Positions 46,883 through 56,546 of a stretch of DNA of 64,000 bases are shown here, one piece after another (within the stretch, counting starts at the first letter, position 1; every line of letters starts with the position of its first letter). A program made the translations under genes and the position numbers. The stretch is from assembly GCA_026913215.1 (NCBI GenBank), contig JAPTYK010000001.1, forward strand, positions 3,224,001-3,288,000, given 5' to 3'. This DNA is from Streptomyces diastatochromogenes (GTDB lineage Bacteria; Actinomycetota; Actinomycetes; Streptomycetales; Streptomycetaceae). The notes under the pieces were generated by a model. It was not told the DNA's origin, did not search any database, and saw only the letters and a list, made by a program, of their open reading frames with translations.

Positions 46883-47442
46883 TCAGGGCGCCTCGGCGGT
46901 CAGATAGCGCTGCACGGTGGGCCCCAGCCAGGCGACGACCTCCTCGGCGGACATCGCGACGGCGGGCGGCAGGCGCAGCACGTAGCGGGCGAGCGCCATG
47001 CCGAGGATCTGGGACGCGGCGAGCGCCGCCCTGCGGGGGCGTCCGCGGGGTCGGGGCAGACGCCCCGGGCGACCGGCCCGAGCTGCTGGGCGAAGACCTC
47101 CTGCATCCGCGCGGCCCCGGCCTCGTTGGTGACGCCCACCCGCAGCATCGCGGTGAGGACCTCGTCGCGCTCCCAGCGCTCCAGGAAGTGCGTGACCAGG
47201 ACGGCCCCGATGTGGCGGGCGGGCAGGGCGCCCAGCTCGGGCAGGCCGATCTCGATGTCGGAGGCGGCGGCGAACAGCCCCTCCTTGTTGCCGTAGTAGC
47301 GCATCACCATCGACGGGTCGATCCCGGCGTCACGGGCGATGGCGCGGATGGTGGCGCGCTCGTACCCGTCGGAGGCGAAGCGCTCGCGGGCGGCCTCCAG
47401 GATGGCGGCCCTGGTGGCGTCGGAGCGGCGGACGGTCGTCAT
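46883..47442 (-). CDS. TetR family transcriptional regulator, one frameshift
   Basis: About 187 residues. The helix-turn-helix is RATIRAIARDAGIDPSMVMR with YYGNKEGLFAAA, preceded by RAAILEAARERFASDGY. The C-terminal part (ARHIGAVLVTHFLERWERDE) matches the TetR_C33-like group. One base is lost near 47035; the end reads VLRLPPAVAMSAEEVVAWLG after correction. It is divergent from an FAD monooxygenase, with three half-site pairs in between, and is therefore its likely repressor. Confidence 0.85.
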
Positions 47443-47457
47443 GCCAACAAATGTAGG

Positions 47458-47526
47458 CCAACAAGCGTTGACACGCCACCCGAAGCGCCCTAACGTTGCC
47501 AACAAGCGTTGACCAACATCCGTTGG
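47458..47526. promoter_or_regulatory. Three CCAAC-N4-GTTG operators between TetR and FAD monooxygenase
   Basis: CCAAC AAGC GTTG at 47458-47470 and again at 47499-47511, and CCAAC ATCC GTTGG (perfect palindrome) at 47513-47526. They span the whole divergent promoter region; the last two are adjacent. This is the expected layout for local TetR control of both genes. Confidence 0.65.
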
Positions 47527-47556
47527 CAAACGGCCACGGGCACCCAGGAGGCACCC

Positions 47557-49116
47557 ATGAGCACCAAGGGAACGGACCGCACGCACGACACGCACACGAA
47601 CAGCGCGGACGCCACGAACACCGCGCACACCACGGGCTCCACGGGTTCTACGGGCTCTACGGATTCCACGAGGAGCACGGACGTCCCGAAGGCCACGGAC
47701 GTCCCGAAGACCACGGACACCGACGTACTCGTCATCGGCGCGGGCCCCACCGGCCTCCTCCTCGCCGGCGACCTCGCCGCCGCCGGCATCGACGTCACCC
47801 TCGTCGAGCGCCGCCCGCAGGGCTTCTCCAACATGACCCGGGCCTTCGGCGTCCACGCCCGCACCCTGGAGCAGCTCGACGCCCGCGGCCTCGCGGACGA
47901 GCTCGTCGCCACCGGCACCACCCTGACCACGGCACGTCTCTTCGGCCGCCTCGACCTCGACCTGACCCGCCTGCCCACCCGCTTCAACCACCTGCTCGTC
48001 ACCCCGCAGTACGAGGTCGAGCGCCTCCTGGAGCACCGCGCGGCCGCCGCGGGCGTCACCTTCCGGCACGGCGCGGAATTACGCGGACTCCGCCAGGACG
48101 CCACCACCGTCACCGCGGAGCTCACCGGCCCCGACGGCACCCCGCTCACCCTGCGCGCCCGCTACCTGGTCGGCGCGGACGGCGTCCGCAGCTCCGTGCG
48201 CACCGCCCTCGGCCTCCCCTTCCCCGGCCGCGCCGTGATCCGCTCCATCGTCCTCGCCGACGTGCGCCTCACCGAGCAGCCCTCCGACACGTTCAGCGTC
48301 AACGGCTCCGAGGACGCCTTCACCTTCATCGCCCCCTTCGGTGACGGCTGGTACCGGGTCATGGGCTGGACCCGCACCCGCCAGGTCCCCGACAGCGAAC
48401 CCGTCGACCTCGACGAGGTCCGCGAGATCACCCGCCGCGCCCTCGGCACCGACCACGGCATGCACGACGCCCGCTGGATCTCCCGCTTCCACAGCGACGA
48501 GCGCCAGGCCCCCGCCTACCGCGTCGGCCGCGCCTTCCTCGCCGGAGACGCCGCCCACGTCCACTCCCCCGCCGGCGGCCAGGGCATGAACACCGGCCTC
48601 CAGGACGCCGCCAACCTCTCCTGGAAGCTCACCGCCGCACTCCGCGGCGAGGCACCCGACCCCGAGGCCCTCCTCGACAGCTACCAGTCCGAGCGCCACC
48701 CCGTCGGCGCCACGGCGCTCCGCAGCAGCGGGGCCCTCGTCCGCCTCTCGATGGCCCACACCCCTCACCCGCGCCGTCCGCGCCCTCGCCGCCCGCCTCC
48801 TGAGCACGATCCCGCCCGCCTCGGCCCGCGCCCTGGGCATACTCAGCGGCCTCGGCATCGCATACGCCCCGAGCCGGGCGCCGGCCGCCTCTCGGGCCGC
48901 CGCGCACCCGACGTCCAGCTGCGCGAAGGCCGCCTCCACGAACTGCTCCGCCGGGGCGAGTTCGTCCTCATCGCCCCGCCAGGAGCGACCCCCGCCCCGC
49001 CGGCCACCGCCCCCGTCACCCCGAAACACCTGGTCCGGGCCACCTGGCAGGACCCCGCCAAGCGCACGACGGTCCTGGTCCGCCCGGACGGCTACGTCCA
49101 CTGGACGAGCCGCTGA
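47557..49116 (+). CDS. FAD-dependent aromatic monooxygenase (PHBH/PheA-type), frameshifted
   Basis: About 519 residues. A Thr/Ser/Asp-rich leader of about 50 residues (GSTGSTGSTDSTRSTD) precedes the FAD motif VLVIGAGPTGLLLAGDLA. Further marks: RARYLVGADGVRSSVRTAL and AFLAGDAAHVHSPAGGQGMN. The frame leaves near 48757 and returns near 48880; the part between should read RALAARLLSTIPPASARAL. The C-terminal portion (PKHLVRATWQDPAKRTTVLV) is the thioredoxin-like tail of this group. CAGGAGG lies before ATG 47557. Its TetR neighbour suggests induction by a substrate or antibiotic. Confidence 0.86.
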   Translation: MSTKGTDRTHDTHTNSADATNTAHTTGSTGSTGSTDSTRSTDVPKATDVPKTTDTDVLVIGAGPTGLLLAGDLAAAGIDVTLVERRPQGFSNMTRAFGVHARTLEQLDARGLADELVATGTTLTTARLFGRLDLDLTRLPTRFNHLLVTPQYEVERLLEHRAAAAGVTFRHGAELRGLRQDATTVTAELTGPDGTPLTLRARYLVGADGVRSSVRTALGLPFPGRAVIRSIVLADVRLTEQPSDTFSVNGSEDAFTFIAPFGDGWYRVMGWTRTRQVPDSEPVDLDEVREITRRALGTDHGMHDARWISRFHSDERQAPAYRVGRAFLAGDAAHVHSPAGGQGMNTGLQDAANLSWKLTAALRGEAPDPEALLDSYQSERHPVGATALRSSGALVRLSMAHTPHPRRPRPRRPPPEHDPARLGPRPGHTQRPRHRIRPEPGAGRLSGRRAPDVQLREGRLHELLRRGEFVLIAPPGATPAPPATAPVTPKHLVRATWQDPAKRTTVLVRPDGYVHWTSR

Positions 49117-49203
49117 AGACCGGCGACCGGAAGGACGACGAAGACCGGAAGACCGGACGGCCGGAAGGACGACGAAGACCGTAAGACCAGACGGCCGACG
49201 ACC

Positions 49204-49685
49204 TCAGAAGACGTACGGATCCCCGGTGGCCAGCACCAGCACCCGGTGCCGGTCGTTCCCCGGATTCCGGTCGGCGACCCCGTCCCGCCAGGCCGTGGTG
49301 ACCTCGACCGTCATCTCGTCCGGGAAACCCGCGGTCCGCAGGTCGAGCGCCAGCTCACCGGCGCCTCCTGCGGCCCGGAGCGCGCCCGTCCGGCAGGACA
49401 CCACCCGGTCGCTGCTCCACAGGCAGGCCGGCGGCAGCTCCTGGCCGCCCGCCATCGGCGCGGAGAAGGCGAGCCGGACGGTCGCCTGGGGATGTCGGCG
49501 GGCCCGCGGTTCTGGCTGACCAGCCAGACGCCGACCCGCCCGTCCCAGAGGGAGACCTGCCCGTGATGGGACAGATCCGCCTCCCCCACGGCCCCCGGAC
49601 CCACAGCACCGGCACTCCCGCCGGATCCCATCACCACGGCGGCCGCGAGAGCGACCCCCAGCACACTCATTCGCAATCGACGCAT
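49204..49685 (-). CDS. Secreted hypothetical protein, one frameshift
   Basis: About 160 residues. From ATG 49685: basic MRRLRMS, then the signal helix VLGVALAAAVVMGSGGSAGA, cleaved about there. The mature part has QVSLWDGRVGVWLVSQNRGP, then, after a base loss near 49492, RLAFSAPMAGGQELPPACLW and VTTAWRDGVADRNPGNDRHR. This pattern suits an Ig-like beta-sandwich of a secreted actinomycete family. A longer frame to GTG 49712 is possible. Confidence 0.65.
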
Positions 49686-49761
49686 AGGCACAAAATAACC
49701 ACGAATAATCACACATCATGACAATGAACTGACTCAGCGTGTCCCATGGCAGGCTGCCGCC

Positions 49762-50097
49762 ATGCTGATCGCCCGCTCCCTCGTCCTGTTCGTCCTCGCC
49801 GCCCTCTTCGAGATCGGCGGCGCCTGGCTCGTCTGGCAAGGCGTCCGGGAGCACCGCGGCTGGATCTGGATCGGCGCGGGAGTCATCGCCCTCGGCGTCT
49901 ACGGCTTCGTCGCCACCCTCCAGCCCGACGCCGAATTCGGCCGCGTCCTCGCCGCCTACGGCGGAGTCTTCGTCGCCGGCTCCCTCGCCTGGGGCATGGC
50001 CGCCGACGGCTACCGCCCCGACCGCTGGGACGTCACCGGCGCCCTCATCTGCCTCGCCGGCATGGCCGTGATCATGTACGCCCCTCGAGGCCGCTGA
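49762..50097 (+). CDS. YnfA family (UPF0060) membrane protein
   Basis: 111 residues, four hydrophobic helices: [60 protein letters not shown] and [18 protein letters not shown]. The [10 protein letters not shown] and AAYGG/GSLAWG signatures are those of YnfA, an SMR-like small membrane family that may export toxic cations. Intact. Confidence 0.92.
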   Translation: MLIARSLVLFVLAALFEIGGAWLVWQGVREHRGWIWIGAGVIALGVYGFVATLQPDAEFGRVLAAYGGVFVAGSLAWGMAADGYRPDRWDVTGALICLAGMAVIMYAPRGR

Positions 50098-50162
50098 CCG
50101 CGCCCCGCCTATCCTGACCGGGCGATCGACCCGCAATCGACCACATGCGCGAGGAGCACGTC

Positions 50163-50925
50163 ATGACTGCCGCCGGCACCCCATCGCCGTCATCACCGGA
50201 GCCAGCAGCGGCATCGGCGCCGCCACCGCCCGCCAGCTGGCCGCCGCCGGCTACCGGGTCGTCCTCACCGCCCGCCGCAGGACCGCATCGAAGCCCTCGC
50301 CGCCGAGATCAACGAGGCCGGCCACCAGGCCACCGCCTACGCCCTCGACGTCACCGACCGCGCCGCCGTCGACGAGTTCGCCACCGCCTTCCGCACCCTC
50401 GCCGTCCTCGTCAACAACGCCGGCGGCGCCCTCGGCGCCGACCCCGTCGCCACCGGCGACCCCGAGGACTGGCGCCGCATGTACGAGGTCAACGTCCTCG
50501 GCACCCTCCACATGACCCAGGCCCTCCTCCCCGCCCTCACCGCCAGCGGCGACGGCACGGTCGTCGTCCTCTCCTCCACCGCCGGCCACTCCACCTACGA
50601 GGGCGGCGCGGGCTACGTCGCCGCCAAGAACGGCGCCCGCGTCCTCGCCGAAACCCTCCGCCTGGAGATCGTCGGCACCCCCGTCCGCGTCATCGAGATC
50701 GCCCCCGGCATGGTCAAGACCGACGAGTTCGCCACCACCCGCTTCCGCGGCGACACCGACAAGGCCTCCAAGGTCTACGCCGGCGTCTCCCACCCCCTCA
50801 CCGCCGACGACGTCGCCGACACCATCACCTGGGCCTGCACCCGCCCCCCACACGTCAACATCGACCTCCTCGTCGTCCGCCCCCGCGCCCAGGCCTCCAA
50901 CACCAAGGTCCACCGCGAGCTCTGA
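50163..50925 (+). CDS. SDR family oxidoreductase, frameshifted at the N-terminus
   Basis: About 255 residues, YdfG-like. After MTAAGTP the NAD(P)-binding TGASSGIGAA is present in another frame; shifts lie near 50183 and 50280. From then it is continuous: AVLVNNAGGALG, VVVLSSTAGHSTYEGGAGYV, then AAKNGARVLAETLRLEI, with the Tyr-x3-Lys (YVAAK) catalytic pair, and EIAPGMVKTDEF. GAGGAG lies six bases before ATG 50163. Likely an NADP-dependent dehydrogenase of hydroxy acids (Ser/Thr-type). Confidence 0.85.
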
Positions 50926-51006
50926 CACGTCCGGGTGAATCCTCTCGATCACCCGCACACCGGTCGAAGACGCGCCCTAACGTCGAAAACAACTCCATAC
51001 AGAAAC

Positions 51007-51067
51007 GGCCCTCGGCAGGGACTGCAATCCCGGCCGAGGGCCTCACCAGCAGGAAGGTGCAACTTCC
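51007..51067 (+). promoter_or_regulatory. Structured leader of the LAGLIDADG gene
   Basis: GGCCCTCGGC (51007-51016) pairs perfectly with GCCGAGGGCC (51033-51042); the loop itself can pair GGGA/TCCC. A second hairpin, GGAAG (51052-51056) with CTTCC (51063-51067), contains the AGGAAGG ribosome binding site right before ATG 51069. The first could be an intrinsic terminator or attenuator, the second would mask translation start. Confidence 0.5.
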
Positions 51068-51068
51068 C

Positions 51069-51944
51069 ATGGCTGAACAGGACCCTAGCGCGCCCGCACT
51101 GTTCGACATCAGCGCCCTCACACCCGACGCGCCCGCTTTCATGGACCTCAAGAACCCCGAGTACGCCTACATGTTCGGCTTCCTCCAAGCCGACGGGCAT
51201 CTCAGCCAAGGCACGCGGGACCGGGGGCGGCTGACCGTTGAGATCAACATCCGGGACATCGCCATCCTCCGCGAGTTCCAGCGGCTCACTCCGTACAACA
51301 GCAGCATCACCGAACGCGTCAGGAGGACGAACTTCTCCAAGGAACACCACTCGGCAACCTGGTCCCTGTGCTCCTTGGAAGCGCGCACACTGCTCAACGA
51401 GTTCGGACTGCCCTACGGCAAGAAGTCGACAAAGATCAAGCCGCCCCGCTTCGAGTTCTCCCGCCGCGACTACCTGCGTGGCGTGATCGACGCGGATGGA
51501 TCGGTCGGTTTCACCGGCCAAGGCTTCCCGTTCGTCTCCCTCACCACCGCCAGCACCGCCATCGGCGCGTACCTGTGCCACTACGCAAAGAAGGTCACCG
51601 GCGCCGAACGCCAGATCAGGCGGAACGCTCGTGACGGGATCTACAACATCCTGTACACGAAGGAGGCGGCCGTGCAGTTGGCCGAGCACATCTACTACCC
51701 CGGCTGCCTCGCTCTGGAGCGCAAGAAGACGGCCGCCGCATCCATCACCTCGTGGGTTCGCCCGCCCGAGATGAAGATTCGACCGCCCAGGAAACCCTGG
51801 ACCCCCGAGCAGGACCGGATTCTGCTGGCGGCTCCCACCCTGGCGCACGCGGCGACCGAACTCGGTCGCTCCCAGAGCAGTTGCCAGGTTCGGCGCTGGC
51901 GCCTGATCAACGGGTTGGAGCCGCTACCGACTCCTCACGACTGA
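51069..51944 (+). CDS. Free-standing LAGLIDADG homing endonuclease-like protein
   Basis: 291 residues, intact. Two LAGLIDADG helices: YMFGFLQADG (34-43, Asp42) and LRGVIDADGSVGF (from 136, Asp143), each with the catalytic acidic residue kept. Between and after them are the beta-rich DNA-recognition parts (WSLCSLEARTLLNEFGLPYG). The C-terminal 45 residues form a SANT/Myb-like helix-turn-helix (WTPEQDRILLAAPTLAHAAT). It is not inside an intein or recognisable intron; it lies between an SDR gene and rtcB. Its base and codon use are a little less GC-rich than its neighbours, suggesting later arrival. Confidence 0.82.
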   Translation: MAEQDPSAPALFDISALTPDAPAFMDLKNPEYAYMFGFLQADGHLSQGTRDRGRLTVEINIRDIAILREFQRLTPYNSSITERVRRTNFSKEHHSATWSLCSLEARTLLNEFGLPYGKKSTKIKPPRFEFSRRDYLRGVIDADGSVGFTGQGFPFVSLTTASTAIGAYLCHYAKKVTGAERQIRRNARDGIYNILYTKEAAVQLAEHIYYPGCLALERKKTAAASITSWVRPPEMKIRPPRKPWTPEQDRILLAAPTLAHAATELGRSQSSCQVRRWRLINGLEPLPTPHD

Positions 51945-51948
51945 AATC

Positions 51949-51987
51949 CACTGGGGCCCGGCACGACATTCGCGCCGGGCCCCAGTG
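51949..51987. terminator. Bidirectional terminator between LAGLIDADG gene and rtcB
   Basis: CACTGGGGCCCGGC (51949-51962) and GCCGGGCCCCAGTG (51974-51987) form a perfect 14-base stem with an 11-base loop. The two genes converge on it. Confidence 0.85.
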
Positions 51988-51990
51988 ATC

Positions 51991-53184
51991 TCAACCCTTC
52001 ACGTTCACGACCTGCTTGAGCTTGGCGACCACTTCGACCAGGTCCCGCTGCTGCGCCATCACCTGCTCGATCGGCTTGTAGGCGGCCGGGATCTCGTCCA
52101 GTACACCCGCGTCCTTACGGCACTCGACGCCCCGCGTCTGCTCCTCCAGGTCCCGGACCGTGAAGCGCCGCTTCGCCGCGCTCCGGCTCATCCTGCGCCC
52201 CGCGCCGTGCGAGGCGGAGTTGAAGGCCTTCTCGTTGCCGAGCCCCTTCACGATGTACGAGCTGGTGCCCATCGAGCCCGGGATGATCCCGAACTCCCCG
52301 GAGCCGGCGCGGATCGCGCCCTTGCGGGTGACCAGGAGGTCCATCCCCTCGTACCGCTCCTCCGCCACGTAGTTGTGGTGGCAGGAGATCTCGGTCTCGA
52401 AGGTCACCTTCGCCTTCCGGAACTCCCTGCGGATCACTTCCTTCAGGAGCGCCATCATGATCGCGCGGTTGTACTTCGCGTACTCCTGGGCCCAGTACAG
52501 ATCGTTCCGGTAGTCCGCCATCTGCGGGGTGTCCGAGACGAACACCGCCAGGTCGCGGTCGACCAGCCCCTGGTTGTGGGGCAGCTTCTGAGCCACGCCG
52601 ATGTGGTGTTCGGCCAGCTCCTTGCCGATGTTGCGGGAGCCGGAGTGCAGCATCAGCCACACCGAGCCTGCTTGATCGAGACAGACCTCGATCAGGTGGT
52701 TTCCGCTTCCGAGCGTTCCCATCTGAAGCATGGCCCGTTCATGACGGAATTTGACCGCATCCGCCACCCCGTCGAACCGCGACCAGAAGTCCTCCCACCC
52801 CGCCGTCGGGAACTGGTACAGCCTCTTCGGGTCCACCGCCTCGCGGTGCAGGCCCCGGCCCACCGGGATCGCCTGCTCGATCTTGGAGCGGAGGCGGGAG
52901 AGGTCGCCCGGAAGGTCGTTCGCGGTGAGGGAGGTCTTGACCGCGGACATGCCGCAGCCGATGTCGACGCCGACCGCCGCGGGGCAGACCGCGCCCTGCA
53001 TCGCGATCACCGAGCCGACGGTCGCGCCCTTGCCGTAGTGCACGTCGGGCATGACGGCGAGGCCCTTGATCCAGGGGAGCGTCGCCACGTTCTGGAGCTG
53101 CTGCATGGCGCCGCCCTCGACCGAGGCGGGGTCGGCCCACATGCGGATCGGTACTTTGGCGCCCGGGACCTCTACGTACGACAT
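51991..53184 (-). CDS. rtcB: RtcB family RNA ligase
   Basis: 397-residue GTP/Mn-dependent RNA ligase that joins 2',3'-cyclic phosphate or 3'-phosphate ends to 5'-OH ends. Conserved segments: MPDVHYGKGATVGSVIAM, VGVDIGCGMSAVKT (metal Cys78), LGSGNHLIEVC, LHSGSRNIGKELAEHH, and SASHGAGRRMSRSAAKRRF with the GTP-linked His. ATG 53184 has GAGGAAG close by. There is no archease gene nearby. Intact. Confidence 0.95.
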   Translation of the reverse strand: MSYVEVPGAKVPIRMWADPASVEGGAMQQLQNVATLPWIKGLAVMPDVHYGKGATVGSVIAMQGAVCPAAVGVDIGCGMSAVKTSLTANDLPGDLSRLRSKIEQAIPVGRGLHREAVDPKRLYQFPTAGWEDFWSRFDGVADAVKFRHERAMLQMGTLGSGNHLIEVCLDQAGSVWLMLHSGSRNIGKELAEHHIGVAQKLPHNQGLVDRDLAVFVSDTPQMADYRNDLYWAQEYAKYNRAIMMALLKEVIRREFRKAKVTFETEISCHHNYVAEERYEGMDLLVTRKGAIRAGSGEFGIIPGSMGTSSYIVKGLGNEKAFNSASHGAGRRMSRSAAKRRFTVRDLEEQTRGVECRKDAGVLDEIPAAYKPIEQVMAQQRDLVEVVAKLKQVVNVKG

Positions 53185-53358
53185 ACTTCCTCGATTCCCC
53201 CGAAAAGTCTGATAACGCAAAAACCGGAGCCAAAGCCCGTACAGGTGACAGGGGACCGGCATCAACGGCTGCGTGTGCGATAGACATTGTGTCCACCGGC
53301 CGGGTTCGCGCGGCAAACAGTTTTCGGGAATGACTTCGGGTGAAGGGAGCCTGGGACC

Positions 53359-54251
53359 GTGCAGCGAAAGAGGTACGCACCCGGTCGCACCGGGTCCACG
53401 GCACGCACCGCCGTCGCCCTCGCACTCGGCCTCGGCCTGGGGCCGGCCTCACCGCCTGTTCCTCCGGCGCCCCGGCCGACGACGTCGCCGTCGACGCCAA
53501 GGCGGGCCAGGCCGCCGCCCCTCGCGCCCCCCGGCCGCTACCGCACCCTCTTCGAGCCCTGCGGCGCCGTCCCGCAGGCCACGCTCAAGGACCTGCTGCC
53601 GGGCGCGGCCACGCTGCCCGACGCCGAGCGCGACAAGGCGTACCGGGGCGTCGCGGCCGTCACGTACGACACCGACCGGCGTGTCGGCTGCACGTGGAAG
53701 GCCGACACCCCGGACACCTCGGACCGGCTGTCCCTCGACATCGAGCGGGTGGTGTCGTACGACGCGGCGGTCAGTGACGACGACCGGGCGCAGGAGGTGT
53801 ACGCCCGCAAGCAGCTCGCGGCGGGCATTCCGCTGCCTCCGACGGCCTCGCCGACGCCGGGGACGCCCACGGGTGCGCCCTCCGCCTCGGGCAAGCCGCC
53901 GCGGCCACCACCCCGCCGGGGAAGCCGACGCCGACCGGCACCGGCACCAGGACCGGCGCCGGCACCTCCGCCGCCGGTCCCGGCACCGATCCCAGCGCCG
54001 ACGCGAGCGGTCTGGAGCCCCGTGTTCTCGACGGCCTCGGGGACGTCGCGTATGTGGACGACGTGCTCAGCACGGTGGGTGCGAACAGTCATCAGCGTGC
54101 CGTGAGCGTGGTGTTCCGCACATCGAACGTGATCGTGACGGTGTCCTACCGGGAGCAGACCACGGGTTCCGCCGAGGTGCCGGACAGCGCGGAACTGCAG
54201 GAAAAGGCCCGGAAACTGGCCGGACAGCTCGCCGACCGGCTGGAGGAGTAG
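53359..54251 (+). CDS. DUF3558 lipoprotein, frameshifted
   Basis: About 298 residues. From GTG 53359 the N-terminus is basic with the helix TAVALALGLGLG. In the next frame this continues GAGLTACSSGAP, a lipobox with Cys; a second shift near 53520 (two C lost from a C run) restores the first frame, giving LFEPCGAVPQATLKDLLPGA and the DUF3558 domain. A Pro/Thr/Gly linker and a third shift near 53900 precede the end (NVIVTVSYREQTTGSAEVPD). Envelope lipoprotein of unknown role; a paralogue follows. Confidence 0.78.
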
Positions 54252-54332
54252 CGGTCCGCATCCGCTCCGTGAGCGGGCGGTGACCACGTAACGTGTCGGC
54301 GTACTCGTGGCCGACAAGCGACTGAAGGAACC

Positions 54333-55082
54333 ATGCAGCGATCAGCTCCGCGAACGCGTCTCACCCGCATACTCGCCTGCGCCGCCGTCCCGGTGATGCT
54401 CGTCGTCGCGGGGTGCTCCTCGGACTCCGGTGACTCCGGCAAGGCGGAGGGGCAGGGCCAGGGCCAGGGCTCCGCGTCCGCTTCGGCATCGGTGACGCCT
54501 TCGCCGTCGCAGTCGACGAAGACGGTCGAGCCGGCGAAGTTCGCGAAGCTTCCGGAGGTCTGCAAGGCGATCTCTGCGAAGACGACGGCGTCGCTGGTGC
54601 CGAAGGCGAAGACGAAGAACGGTACGCCGGCGGCGTCCAGCGATCTGGCGAGCCGTGGCGGCTGCTCGTGGAACGGCCTCGACGACAAGGGCGTGAAGGG
54701 TTCGCAGTACCGCTGGCTGGACGTGTCCTTCTACCGGTACGAGTCGGACGCGACGCTCGGCAGCGGTCAGGAGCGGGCGCGGGAGAACCTGGCGAAGGAG
54801 CTGGCGAAGGTCCAGCAGACGCCGGGTGCGAAGAAGCTGAAGACCTTCACGGCGACCGGCATCGGGGACGAGGCGAACACCGTCACGTACCAGCTGCGCA
54901 AGACGGACGAGGACTTCCAGTACACGTCGATCGTGGCGCGTACGGGCAATGTGCTGGTGCTGCTGTCGTACAACGGCGCGGGTTACGCGGGTGCCGAGAC
55001 CCCGTCGGAGAAGACGGTGACGGACGGTGCGGCGACGGCGGTCAAGGAGGCCGTGGCGGCGGTCGCGGCGGCCAACAAGTAG
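54333..55082 (+). CDS. DUF3558 domain lipoprotein
   Basis: 249 residues, intact. The signal ends in VMLVVAGCSSDSG (lipobox VAGC). A Gln/Ser-rich linker follows, then the DUF3558 domain with PEVCKAISAKTTASLVPKAK, GGCSWNGLDDKG (conserved Cys) and TATGIGDEANTVTYQLRKTD. Same family and orientation as the gene before it, and like it probably anchored to the outer face of the membrane. Function unknown. Confidence 0.9.
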   Translation: MQRSAPRTRLTRILACAAVPVMLVVAGCSSDSGDSGKAEGQGQGQGSASASASVTPSPSQSTKTVEPAKFAKLPEVCKAISAKTTASLVPKAKTKNGTPAASSDLASRGGCSWNGLDDKGVKGSQYRWLDVSFYRYESDATLGSGQERARENLAKELAKVQQTPGAKKLKTFTATGIGDEANTVTYQLRKTDEDFQYTSIVARTGNVLVLLSYNGAGYAGAETPSEKTVTDGAATAVKEAVAAVAAANK

Positions 55083-55202
55083 TCACGAACCGGCACGGAG
55101 TGGCATATTCGCGCGGAGCCCGTCCCTCCCCCGGGGGCCGGGCTTCGTGCACATGTGCCAGTCTGTGCGCGCCGGATGTCGAATGACGGGAGGGGATCGC
55201 GG

Positions 55203-56546
55203 GTGGCCGCGATGCAGCTGACACGCACACACCGAATACTCATCGGCCTCGTCATCGGCGGTGCGCTGATCATCGCGGGGATCGGTTTCGCGGGTTCGTA
55301 CGCCGCCGTGCGCGAGCTCGCTCTGTCGAAGGGCTTCGGCACCTTCTCGTACTTCTTCCCGATCGGCATCGACGCGGGCATCTGTGTGCTGCTCGCGCTG
55401 GATCTGCTGCTGACGTGGCTGCGGATCCCGTTCCCGCTGCTGCGTCAGACGGCCTGGGTGCTGACGGCGGCGACGATCGCGTTCAACGGTGCGGCGGCTT
55501 GGCCGGATCCGTTGGGCGTGGGGATGCACGCGGTGATCCCGGTGCTGTTCGTGGTGGCGGTGGAGGCCGCGCGGCACGCGGTGGGCCGGATCGCGGACAT
55601 CACGGCCGACAAGCACATGGAGGGCGTGCGGATCACCCGGTGGCTGTTGTCTCCGGTGCCGACGTTCCGGTTGTGGCGGCGGATGAAGCTGTGGGAGCTG
55701 CGTTCGTACGAGCAGGTGATCAAGCTGGAGCAGGAGCGGCTGGTCTATCAGGCGCGGCTGCAGGCTCGTTACGGGCGGATGTGGCGGCGGAAGGCGCCGG
55801 TGGAGGCGTTGATGCCGTTGCGTCTGGCGCGGTACGGGGTGCCGCTGGCGGAGACGGCGTCGGCGGGGCTCGCGGCGGCGGGGATCGAGCCGGCGGTGCT
55901 GCCCCCGGAGTCCGAGTTCCCGGTCCATTCGCCGGTCCAGCCGGTGGCGCTGGCGCAGGTCCAGCAGGCGGCACTTCCGGCGCAGGCCTCGGGCCAGGGG
56001 CAGGGGCAGGACCAGGGCCAGACTCCGGGCCAGGGCCAGATTCCGGGGCAGGACCAGATTCCGGCGCAGGCTCAGGCTCAGGCGCAGCTTCCGGACCAGG
56101 CGCAGGTTCCGGTTCCGGTTCCGGCCCAGGCGGGGCCGGTGAACCACGAGAGTCACTGGTTCGACGCCTCGCAGGTCTCTCCGGAGTCGTACGGGGGCAA
56201 CTACAACCCGCAGATCGTGGAGGGCCTGGAGCCCATGCCGGTCCCGGTGCCGCAGGGGCCGGAGGATGTGCCTCCGTCGGGTCCGGAGGAGTTCGTGGAG
56301 TACCCGGAGTACGTGGAGCAGCCGGAGCCCCAGGCGAACGAGTTCGAGGACGTCGTCTACAAGGTGATGGGTTCGTACGTGCTGGAGCACGAGCGGTTCC
56401 CGGCCGAGGCCGAGCTGGCGCGGCTGGTGGCCGAGCAGTACGGCCTTCCGGAGTTCCCGGCGTCCGACATCGATCTGCTGCGGCAGGCGGTGCCGGCCGC
56501 GCAGGAGCGGGTCCAGCAGGCGAGGGCCGACGTGGACACCCCGTAA
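55203..56546 (+). CDS. DUF2637 (SpdB-like) membrane protein
   Basis: 447 residues from GTG 55203 (GGAGGGG nine bases upstream; ATG 55212 is an alternative). Four hydrophobic helices lie in the first 125 residues: ILIGLVIGGALIIAGIGFAG, FPIGIDAGICVLLALDLLLT, AWVLTAATIAFNGAAAWPD and AVIPVLFVVAVEAARHAVGR. Then a basic helical part, a Gln/Gly/Pro/Ala low-complexity linker (about 255-320), and a C-terminal helical domain (FPAEAELARLVAEQYGLPEF). DUF2637 occurs in plasmid spread proteins and in many chromosomal Streptomyces proteins; the role is unknown. Confidence 0.85.
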   Translation: MAAMQLTRTHRILIGLVIGGALIIAGIGFAGSYAAVRELALSKGFGTFSYFFPIGIDAGICVLLALDLLLTWLRIPFPLLRQTAWVLTAATIAFNGAAAWPDPLGVGMHAVIPVLFVVAVEAARHAVGRIADITADKHMEGVRITRWLLSPVPTFRLWRRMKLWELRSYEQVIKLEQERLVYQARLQARYGRMWRRKAPVEALMPLRLARYGVPLAETASAGLAAAGIEPAVLPPESEFPVHSPVQPVALAQVQQAALPAQASGQGQGQDQGQTPGQGQIPGQDQIPAQAQAQAQLPDQAQVPVPVPAQAGPVNHESHWFDASQVSPESYGGNYNPQIVEGLEPMPVPVPQGPEDVPPSGPEEFVEYPEYVEQPEPQANEFEDVVYKVMGSYVLEHERFPAEAELARLVAEQYGLPEFPASDIDLLRQAVPAAQERVQQARADVDTP

